DNA from: Cladorhizidae sp. MBARI D1340-BT2
Taxonomy: Eukaryota; Porifera; Demospongiae; Poecilosclerida; Cladorhizidae
Reading direction: 5' to 3'
Length of the DNA: 64,000 nucleotides
Assembly: GCA_028752905.1 (NCBI GenBank)
Contig: JAQNBH010000012.1
Span: forward strand, 21,910,956-21,974,955
Below the pieces are notes generated by a model. The model made no database searches and was not told the DNA's origin. It saw only the letters and a program-made list of their open reading frames with translations. The translations under genes and the position numbers were made by a program. Below are positions 45,165 through 56,000 of the stretch, piece after piece; the stretch's first letter is position 1; each line of letters starts with the position of its first letter.

Positions 45165-45735
45165 TTAAGTTTGATGGAGGACAATGAAGGGAAGAGAATG
45201 ATGTTGGAGGCTGAGCTGGAAGAAAAGATACGGCAACATGAGGCAGAGTTGAAAGAGAAGCAACTGGCTGAATAATGCAAACACGAGGGGAGAATGAACG
45301 AGGCCCTGTTCTGGTTCCTGCAGCAGGCAATGGGTTCCTCTGTTCACTCTCTACATGCCCGTGATACGTGATAGCCACTTGACTTGAGAGCACATGATCA
45401 CACTACCATCCCAAATATTCCTTAGCCCCAACTATTTTGTAATCCAAATTATTCATGAGCAGGTACAGATTGATGAAAGGGTTAAAATATTCCTTCTCCC
45501 CCAGGTGCAGCTGCAGGAGAGAATTTAAAAAAACTGGGACAATGAGCAACGCCACAAATCTCCTCTGCAAGTAACAAATGTTATTGTGAGATCAACCAAT
45601 AAATATGGGAGGAATTTAAGGAAACAGGTGCAGCAGATAGATGAGGTGTTAGCTTCAGCTGACATAACTTTATTGTGGGTTGTTATCTCGTTAGTGGCTT
45701 TAACAATAATAACAAATATATATTATGAACTGTAG
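45165..45735 (+). pseudogene. Coiled-coil protein with C-terminal membrane anchor, broken
   Basis: A plus frame reads LMEDNEGKRMMLEAELEEKI, then RQHEAELKEKQLAE, a clear heptad-type coiled coil, and stops at a TAA at about 45272. It resumes as CKHEGRMNEALFWFLQQAM. After about 150 non-coding bases and an acceptor-like CTCCCCCAG, it continues VQLQERI, stop, then NWDNEQRHKSPLQVTNVIVR, QQIDEVLASADITLLWVVIS and LVALTIITNIYYEL, a hydrophobic anchor ending at 45735. Coiled coil plus tail anchor recalls GIMAP/IAN-like GTPases, but no GTPase domain is present, so the family is a guess. Three in-frame stops indicate a dead copy. Confidence 0.4.
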
Positions 45736-45919
45736 CAAAAGAAGAGGTGGCAAAACCACACACACCTTAATCGCTGCCCTTGCATAATGAGAACCAGTTT
45801 TTAACTACATGTATATACCACTCTTTGAGCACTACATATCAGGCAGGAGTGATAACACTTCTGTTGACTTGTAAGTTTTTAGTTGTGAATTGCCACTCAA
45901 TTTTAATGTTCTTTATAAT
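45736..45919. other. Short unrecognised spacer
   Basis: Nothing seen. Confidence 0.3.
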
Positions 45920-46046
45920 CACCTAATAAACAACTTCAAATTGTATTCAAACTGATGAAGGGTAGAGCGTCTAGTCGAAACGTCTAGTGAATACAATTTG
46001 GAGTTGATTATTGAGAAGGTGATTATAATGTCAACTGAGACATCAT
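45920..46046. mobile_element. Family A, asymmetric inverted pair with intact core
   Basis: A truncated left tail (TTATAATCACCTAATAAACA ... CAAATTGTATTCA) joins a full right unit: CTGATGA (45952-45958), GAAAC and GTC (to 45984), tail to ATGTCAACTGAGA. Stem II has one mismatch (GGGTAG/CTAGTC). CACTCAATTTTAA and CATTCAATTCAAA at the edges may be a worn target duplication. Confidence 0.75.
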
Positions 46047-46274
46047 TCAATTCAAAAGGGTCTCATGGAGGTATTCAATGAAATTCTAAAACATCTATAC
46101 CATCCTCCCCTCCCTACTAATCCCTCCAGTGGGTTTCCTGTTCTTGTGAGGGCTCCTACAGTGCAGTGTATATATGCGTGTGCCAGTTCAACATGCTGGA
46201 TGCATGTGGTAAGGTGTGGTTTTGAAAGATGTGGTGAATAACGCTACAGGTATATAGAAGGCTCACATGAGTCT

Positions 46275-46372
46275 TAGCGTCTGATGAAGGCTAGAACTTC
46301 TAGTCGAAACATTGAGATAATACAATTTCAAGTTGATTCTTGAGAAGGTTATTGTGTTCATTGAGAAACTTT
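46275..46372 (+). mobile_element. Family A unit, single, damaged core
   Basis: CTGATGAAGGCTAGAACTTC then GAAACATTG (GTC lost), tail CAAGTTGATTCTTGAGAAGG, with an internal deletion in the distal tail. It lies directly against the 46375 minisatellite. Confidence 0.75.
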
Positions 46373-46374
46373 GT

Positions 46375-46830
46375 AACCAAATACTGTGTAAACAAATATG
46401 GTGTAAACAAGTACTGGGTAAACAAATATGTTGTAAACAATTGCTGTGTAAACAAGTACTGGGTAAACAAATATGGTGGAAACAAGCACTGTGTAAACAA
46501 ATATGTTGTAAACAAGTGCTGTGTAAACAAGTACTGGGTAAACAAATATGGTGTAAACAAGTACTGTGTAAACAAATATGGTGTAAACAAGTACTGTGTA
46601 AACAAATATGGTGTAAACAAGTAGTGTAAACAAATATGGTGTAAACAAGTACTGGGTAAACAAATATGGTGTAAACAAGTACTGTGTAAACAAATATGGT
46701 GTAAACAAGTACTGTGTAAACAAATATGGTGTAAACAAGTAGTGTAAACAAATATGGTGTAAACAAGTACTGGGTAAACAAATATGGTGTAAACAAGTAC
46801 GTGTAAACAAGTGCTGTGTAAACAAATTTG
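46375..46830. repeat. 30-bp minisatellite made of 15-bp halves with GTAAACA
   Basis: The two halves TGTAAACAAGTACTG and TGTAAACAAATATGG alternate for about 29 half-units. Every half contains GTAAACAA, which fits the forkhead-box binding consensus RYAAAYA. The array ends about 175 bases beyond the stop codon of the sulfotransferase gene. Confidence 0.93.
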
Positions 46831-47004
46831 CTAGAGTATGAATTAAAAACAAGTTCACATTATTTTCAGCTCATTTTCAGTTCGCTTTGCGCTGATATGT
46901 TAATAATTCCACAACAAATCCCATCAAAGCCAAATTCTATCCATGCAGCAACATCCATCCATTTGCTTATGGTAGCATACATTCCTCCCACCCACAGAGA
47001 GAAT

Positions 47005-50000
47005 CTAATAAAAAGTAGGAAGTTCGAAATCACAATCCATAATTATTTTATGTGTGTCCTTCTCCGACGGAAAAAGCGTGTAATAAAAACTCAAGTCCCA
47101 CGCCAACCTGGCGATGATCAGCTTCTTCTGGCTGCCATTAAGCTTGCTATAATACTCGGCTGCAATGTATGTTGTCTGTTGCCCATCTTCATAATAACCC
47201 TCTCTCAGCAAAATGCTGTCTGAGCCAATCTTCTCTGCCAGCACCTCAGCATCGCTGTCGAAAGTGTCGAAGTTTCCATAGTAATGGTAACGAACATAAC
47301 AAGGTTGGCAGAGGCTGAAGATAGACTGAAAATGTTCGTCAAATTTCAAACCCCCCGTATGCAGCCAATAATCAATAAAATCCGAGAAACTGATATGGAT
47401 TTGAATCTTTCCAAGACCAAATTTCCATTCCTTGTACCTGTCTGAATGTTTGTATGCGAAGATGTCCATTTTTAACCAATTGTAGTGTGGTGTGTCTTTC
47501 CCTAAACCTTGCAACGGAAACCTCTTAACCTTCGATCGGTAAGCACTGAATAATCGTTCCACAGGATTTCTGTACATGATAAACTTGTAATATGTTTTGA
47601 GAATGTGAGTCTTCTTGTGTAGAGGCAATCCAATGAAGGAGTGCTCAGTGATGGCAGCTTCTAGTCTCTCTTGGCTGACGCCGTCTCTGCTTTTGAACAG
47701 TTCACTTGAAGGCAGGAGATCTAATAAGATGACATGCGAGGAATCATAATTTTAGACTTATTCCTGATGAAGGCTAGAGCATCTAGCCAAAACATCAAGA
47801 GTGTAAAATTTAAGTTGAATATTGAGAAGGTTATTGTAGTTTTGTTATGTCAACTGAGAGTTTGTTTAGAATTATAGACTTGCAATCTGTTGGTCCTAGC
47901 CTCTATTTGTCTAGCACCTACTTTACTGTTGGTTCTAGCCTCTATTTCTTAAGCACCTACTTTACTGTTGGTTCTAGCCTTTTCTAGCATCTACTTTACT
48001 GTTGGTTCTAGCCTCTATTTGTTAAGAACCTACTTTACTGTTGGTTCTAGCCTCTATTTGTTAAGCACCTACTTCACTGTTGGTTCTAGCCTCTATTTGT
48101 TAAGCATCTACTTCACTGTTGGTTCTAGCCTCTATTTGTTAAGTGCCTACTTTACTGTTGGTTCTAGCCTCTATTTGTTAAGCATCTACTTTACTGTTGG
48201 TTCTGGCCTCTATTTGTTAAGCACCTACTTTACTGTTGGTTCTAGCCTCTATTTGTTAAGCACCTACTTTACTGTTGGTTCTAGCCTCTATTTGTTAAGC
48301 ATCTACTTTACTGTTGGTTCTGGCTTCTATTTGTTAAGCACCTACTTTACTGTTGGTTCTGGCCTCTATTTGTTAAGCACCTACTTTACTGTTGGTTCTA
48401 GCCTCTATTTGTTAAGCACCTACTTTACTGTTGGTTCTAGCCTCTATTTGTTAAGCACCTAGTTTACTGTTGGTTCTAGTTAAGCACCTATTTCACTGTT
48501 GGTTCTAGCCTCTATTTGTTAAGCATCTACTTTACTGTTGGTTCTGGCCTCTATTTGCTAGCCTCTATTTGTTAAGCATCTACTTTACTGTTGGTTCTGG
48601 CCTCTATTTGTTAAGCACCTACTTTACTGTTGGTTCTAGCCTCTATTTGTTAAGCACCTAGTTTACTGTTGGTTCTAGTTAAGCACCTATTTCACTGTTG
48701 GTTCTAGCCTCTATTTGTTAAGCATCTACTTTACTGTTGGTTCTGGCCTCTATTTGTTAAGCACCTACTTTACTGTTGGTTCTAGCCTCTATTTGTTAAG
48801 CACCTACTTTTCTGTTGGTTTTAGCCTCTATTTGTTAAGAAGCACCTACTTTACTGTTGGTTCTAGCTATTTGTTAAGCACCTACTTTACTGTTGGTTCT
48901 ACTTTACTGTTTGGTTCTGGCATCTATTTGTTAAGCATCTACACTTTACTGTTGATTCTAGCCTCTATTTGTTAAGCATCTACTTTACTGTTGGTTCTAG
49001 CCTCTATTTGTTAAGCACCTACTTTACTGTTGGTTCTGGCCTCTATTTGTTAAGCACCTACTTTACTGTTGGTTCTAGCCTCTATTTGTTAAGCACCTAC
49101 TTCACTGATGCTATAAAGTGCCTGCTTAATAACCAGGTTTTATAGAATGTTAAATCTTGACGACCTTTAAACAGACCACCTCAGGAGATCACTATTCCAT
49201 TGACAATACTATGCCATAATTCATGTCAGCATCAGCTCATGTATGTATGCATGGTTCTAGGACATATAACCCTCGGACATGGACAATTACCACCTGGAAA
49301 AATACCCCATGCCAAATACTCCCTGGACATTTACCAACCCCATAAATATTTTCACCTATCACATATAGGATTTTTGGATAAAAGATGGGATTTTATTGCC
49401 CAAGCCCTAGCCCTAAACCTTATACATTTTATTCCCCCTTTGCCAACTTTAAAAAAAAATTTATGGGGGGGATATGTCCTAGTGGGTAATTAGCATGGGA
49501 GGTATTTGTCCAGGCGATAATTGTCCGGGTTTTTTTGTCCGGGGTTGGGGGGGTATATGTCTGGAGGATGTCCTGATAGGATATGTATATAACACTGTGT
49601 ATATAATATTCTATTATGGATAGATACAAAAGTAATGTTTGTGAATTCATTATCATACACACGTACCAAACCGTATTCTTATTTATAATATCCAAAGGAT
49701 CACAACGTTAGTAATTTTTTGCTCACAAGCTAATGCATAGCTACATACAATACCTTGCGAGAGGAAGAACAAGATCTTCAAGTTGGTGCAACCAACCTTC
49801 GGAGCAAAGCAGAATGCCGTCTTTGTGTTATTGTTCAAGAGCATATGCCTTCCGATGTCTGGATGTTCCGTTTTGTAGTTGGTAATGAAATTGTGTTGTC
49901 TGCAGAATTTATCCACTTGGGCCTGTTGAAACTATAACATTGGATACTTAACACATTGCATTATGTGTATTTAGACACATCAGGACAGCACAACAGGTCT

Positions 50001-53000
50001 GAAAGCTCTGCTGAAAGTCACAAGCTTTGCTGAAAGTCACAAGCTCTGCTGAAAGTTACATCTCATGAACACAGAGTTGGACTGAAATCAGTAGTCCTGT
50101 TGTGCTGTACCCAAGAATGTTCACTCTTACTGTTTCTCGCTCAGACGTGGTCATATTCCAGTAAAGAGGCTTTTCATCATTATTAAAGGTCGTATTATCT
50201 TCAATGTGAATGTATTCATCTTGTGGTGGTTTGTGTAACTGAAAATGAATGTAAATAATACGATTACAAAAGCACACCGGTCCTTATGCAGAGCTACCTG
50301 CTCTTTCCTTGTGACTAGCTTATATAACCTAGTATGCTATGAAATGTCGTGATAGGGCATATGGCACGCATGCAACTAGAGGAACAAATTGAGCAGGTAA
50401 GGGGTGAGGGTTGGTAAGTAGACTATACACAACTCATGTACGAATGTGTGTAAGACCAGATCTGCGCACAGGAAAGAGTACTCTTTTTATCTGTCTAGAT
50501 AACTACATGTAGCAACAAATCATTTAGCTCTACTCTAAACAGCACATACAGAATATAGCATATACTCTAAATTGTGATGAACTTATATATCGACAGCAAC
50601 AGTCTTCACTCAGGCAAAGATAGCATCTTGGCTTTATAATTGCAGTGCAAATGGGAGAGATACAGTTGTCTTTATTTTAAAAAATGGCTACGTCCTATCA
50701 AGTAGCAAAGATTTTTAGAATTACTAAAGTAGATCCTTTAAGTTTCATCAGTTCATGACACAAGCCTCCCCCCCCCCTCATGCATCCTATAAAGATAGAT
50801 ATTTCCAAAGTGCAACACTAGGGATTACATAGTGTGTATGAAGTGTACTTTATTCACTGACTATGCCAAAATTCAAAATCGACTGTTCAAGATAGATTGG
50901 TCAAATAGTGACAGGGGGGAGGGGGGTGCACTGTGACCAGGGTGCTCAATTTTGAGTTCATCAAAGCCACAAGCTTTCTCAGTCTTTGTGTATTCCTTAG
51001 CGTAATATGGCCTAGTATTACTGGATAGACAGTGTTTCAAAAAGCTTAGGTTGTTCATCTTGAAGAGTTTCTCTCTTTCCCCTTCTCTAGTTAGCTGCCT
51101 CCTGGCTACTAAAATATTTTTTAATTTAATATTTTACAAACACTCGCCTTAATTGGCACTGCCTGGCCCATTGTCTTGCACAAGGTTAGTAAAGCTGTTT
51201 AAAGGAATGCTTCAGCATACTCTGCGATTACTTCATTAAAAGATAACTGTCCATAGTTCCATGCTACAACGATACAGAGTTGGTGTGGAGGAAATGTGAG
51301 GAGTTTATCTTGAGAGGTGGAGGAAGAGAGTAAGTACTCTATATATATATAGACAGAAGCCATTCAAGAGACTTATAATAGTAGTGAAGCTGCAATATTG
51401 AATTGGAGTGGAGAAAGAGAATTTTGAGTAAGAAAGCAGTATACTGACTTGGAATAGTAAAGGTTCGTCTAACTGGTTGTGGATACAATTGTTGCCTTTA
51501 TTTTTAATCCAATATGTTTTTAAATTGATTCTTTCTGTAGCCTACTGTTTGAGTTTGAATATGACTTAGTAGCAGTCAGTTAGTTGTAGCCCATTTGAGA
51601 TCTAATCCTCAACCATGTGCATACCCAACCACCCTCTTCTATACTCTTAATATACCAGTATAGGTAAACTTTAACAGCTGCAATGGATTGACTTGTCAGA
51701 AAAGAATGGAAACGAGGTTGTATCCATTCCACTCCTTGATAGACCTTACTACATCAAGGTCTGGGAAGAATTATTCATAGGTTTGGCCACCACATTTTGT
51801 ATTAGCTTCAATGGGAAGAATTTGTGGTCAGAGATGGTATATAGTTGTATATAAAGTTATAGTGTGAAGCACCATTGATGGCAAAGACTCTGTTCCAGGA
51901 AGTTGTTTAGGTGTGTTTGCTCAGCTCACTATGTTGTTTTTGTTGAGTTTTTGTATATATCAGCTGGAGAGTCAGTTCTAGTTCATTTGAGATCAAACAG
52001 TCAACCATAAGCTCACTCAACCACATTGTTAGCACGACTCACTCTGAACTCCTCTTAATCAAGGGATTTGAGGGGTTCTTCAAAAACAAACTCGATCAGA
52101 GTATCTCTAAGCACTTCAGTGGGGACAGAATCACGACTAGTAGGTGCTAAAATGCTTGTGGTTACCACTTTATAGCTCCATAGATTCTGCACACTTTTAT
52201 GGACTTGATATATAGCTCAAAGGATAGGTCTCTCTGTGTGTTCTCTTTTGATACAAAAACAATTTTCATGTATATAACTATAGCGGGTTTACTATAAAAC
52301 CTGAGCGCCTGGTCTTGGCAACAAGTGTCTTAAAATTCTTTTTTAAATTCCTTAAAATAAATTTTCCAACTGAGGCACCTGACCATGTACTCGTGTTTTA
52401 GCGCCTAATGAAAACCAACTCGTTGTGTGCTGTAGGGCTTCCTCTAGCCTCTGGTGCTAATTTCAACTGTCTAGCATTTGTTCCCGTTGAAAAATCAGGC
52501 ACTCAGGTCTTGAGGTACCCCCACTTTAGCTCCAGTAACTTGGCTATATAGTTATATACATGAAAAATGTTTTAGTATCAAAAGAGAGCACACAGAGAGA
52601 CCTATCTTTTGAGCTACATAGCAATTCCATACAGTAAAGTGTGCGGAATCTATGGAGCTATAAAGTGGTAACCACAAGTTTTACCACCTACTAGTTCATG
52701 ATTCTGTCCCTTCACCAGTTTCCTACAAAAAGGACAAAAAAGACCAGTATCCATAGTATGTTCCCAACCCAAGCTACAAATTGTCTTGGCAATGTTTTTT
52801 TTTTTAGAAATGTTCCTGTCCGACAGAAAAGAGCTGCAAGCTGTTTTACAAGAAGCAGACATAAGCATACTCCTTCTGTTCACTATCTAAACAAGTGAGT
52901 GCCAAACACGACTTCTCTTTTCATTGCCAGCTCCAGTAACAAAAAGGAATTCATGTGTAAAATTGTATGAGGACATATGTACCTGCTGCATGTCACTCTT

Positions 53001-56000
53001 AACAATAAAAGTATTCTGGTTAATATTTATACCATGACATGCTTTTTGTGGCTGTGATACCAAATAGTTCAATTGCTGGACAACGTCTGTCTTGGAATCA
53101 CACAATACACAAAATAATTCTTGTAGAATCATCTGGTGAATGGGAATGTATGTGTGTGTGTGTGTGTGTGTATGTGGTAGGTGTGTGAGTGTGTGTTTGT
53201 GTATGTGTGGTAGGTGTGTGTGTGTGTATGTGTGGTAGGTGTTTGTGTGTGTGGTAGGTGTGTGTGTGTGTGTGTGTGCATGCTTGCATGCATGTGTGTC
53301 TATAATATCTACAATCACTCTGTGGAAACAAACTGATGCAAACTTATGCAAACTGATGCAAATTGATGCAAACTGATGCAAACTGACGCAAATTGATGCA
53401 AACTGATGCAAACTGATGCTTCTGAAGATGATTAGCCCACATCAACATGCTTCCTTGACTGAGACACTTGATAAAATTGAGAGAACTATTGAAGCATATT
53501 TCTAGTATATGCTTCCTCTACAAAGGCTTGGCTATGAATGGAATCAACATGCTGGGGTGTGGTCAGTGTAGAACCAGGAATGCTGCTGCCAAGTTCCATC
53601 ATAATAGACTCCTATTTTCTACGCTGAAGTAACTCCTTGAGGGAGAGATTGGAAGATTAGTGGAGCAACCAGAACAGACCCCTGGTAGAGGCAGAAAGCT
53701 TTGATCTTGTAGAGATACTAGAAATGACTGCAAGTTATTGAATGGTGTGAAGATGTGGCGAGAGAGGGGAAAAATCAATTACTTTAGCTGGTGCCCAATG
53801 GGACCAAAACCTTGAAATCCTAAACAATTAGAGTGCATTGCTCTAGCCATTGTTTGTCCTGGCCCTAGCACAGCTGTAGGCCTAATACAACATTGACTTG
53901 TACATTACTGATACCAGCATGATGTAATGCTTATGATTGTCATACGGGGAAGTAGCCGAGAGTTGTGGGTATGTGTTTATTTGTTCCATACAGTTCCCAA
54001 CTGGTGCAAAGTTAAACAAACTGCTGACCTGCAACACAATGGGATGGCAGGCAATGCACGTGAAAATACATGTATGCCGGGAGAGGAATTTTGTTAAGAG
54101 TATATACTTGGAAGCAGCTCCTTGTAGATGGAATGCATACCACATTAAGAGTGAGCTTGTCAGGCAGTGCTTTCTGCAGGAATTCTCAGGAAGATCATGC
54201 AGAAGCCGACAAGAACTTGTTAAAGTAATAGTTTGCTCTTTTGACACCGTTTCGTGCATTCAGCATGCTCTCCATCATCATTAGCACATCTCTCCTCTAT
54301 TGACTGCATGCATCAGTTGTCCTTGCCAACTATGTAGCCAGTTAGTTCGCTTTGTCCAAAATAGAGTAGCAGTATGTGTGTTTACCTTAACAAGAATGTG
54401 CCTAATCATGACAAAATGGCGCATCCCACCCCCACACCTAGAACATGTTGATGAGCTACATCAGAATGAAACTCCACCTTCCTTTCCTGTCAGGTATTAA
54501 CCATGCAGCCTGCTTTGATTTTCCTGTGTAACTAGCTCCATCTTTGAATCTGCCACTGTTTCCTCATACCTTGATGACCATTTCCAATTTAACCCCTTAA
54601 GTTTGAGGCTAGTGGCCTGTTCGTATTTTTGTTGATGACCATTTCCAATTTAAGTGACCCCATTAAGTTAAGGCTGGTGGCCTGTTCGTATTTTTAGGGT
54701 GAGCATAGAGTTATACAAATATGCATACATATGTACATATGCCATACACAGTAAGCAACTCCCCAGTGAGGATTCACTTTGATCGCCAACTTATCCGTGG
54801 CAGAGGATGCCTATTTTACATTGCAAAATATCATTTTAATCTTGAAGTCTGTTAAAGCCTACCATGCATGCCTGCAAGTGCATATATATATCTATAAAGT
54901 CGCTATATGGAATACCAAAGTTTAGCATTGCTAGTGCATGTTCTAAACAGTTAAACAGCCCTCAAACACTGCTGGTGGTGATGGTTTTGAATTAGCTGCA
55001 TTGCAGAGCATTTTCGATTCTTATTCTCAAATGCATTGTTTTGTGAGCACGGTTATCATAGCAGATAATGTGAATGATTTCTCTCTCCAAATTGTAACAT
55101 GAAACACACAATTTGTTGCATGGGTCAGAGTGGAATATGGAGTTATTCATGAGCATGCCCCACGCCCACATTTTCACTCACCTTTGGCTTGTGAAGATAC
55201 AGCATGCAAGAGACTCATCATATTCCATGCAAGTGATTACTCTCAGCTGATGTCATGTGCTTTAAGATAAAATGTTGGCTTCAAAAACCAAAAAGCTGAT
55301 TTAAAGATTAATCTATACTCATAAGAATTACTAGACTTCTTATAATGACAGTCGGTCAGTCCATCTGTCTGTCAGATTGACACTCTCTATACCACACATT
55401 TAAGTCACTAGTTTTGTTGGAAGTATTTATAGCTTTATTGCTGTCAATAATAGCTTAACTGCTTCGTCATCCTAAAGAACTGCTGCTTTGCTGCACACAC
55501 ATGCAGTAGAGCAGGGGAAACCACTAGTGGAATATAGCAGAATATCTAACAGTGTGCAGTGAGTGTATCAAGTATTAGTGGAATATAGGCCTATAGAAGA
55601 ATACTACAGTGAGTGTATCAAGTATTAGTGGATTATGGGCCTATAGGAGAATACTACAGTGAGTGTATCAAGTACATGTATTAGTGGATTATGGGCCTGT
55701 AGAAGAATACTGCAGTAAGTGTATCAAGTATTAGTGGATTATGGGCCTATAGAAGAATACTACAGTAAGTGTATCAAGTATTAGTGGATTATGGGCCTAT
55801 AGGAGAATACTACAGTGAGTGTATCAAGTATTAGTGGATTATGGCAGAATATCTAACGTCGTGCCTATAGGAAAATACTACAGTGAGAGTATAGGGCAAT
55901 GGCTAACACATCAACTGTGAACCAGCCTTAAGGCTCAGTGTGCCATGAGTCTGCCGTTGAGTGTCAGTCACTGTGTATATTAATTTCTGCAGTATGTACA

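Noticed and set aside
46263..46858. Overlapping frames with Leu/Phe/Thr and Cys/Lys repeats
   Set aside because: Frames of the 30-bp GTAAACA array only.
47968..48975. A 13-residue repeat protein (YFTVGSSLYLLST type)
   Set aside because: It lies in a sulfotransferase intron on the opposite strand and is simply the 39-bp array translated.
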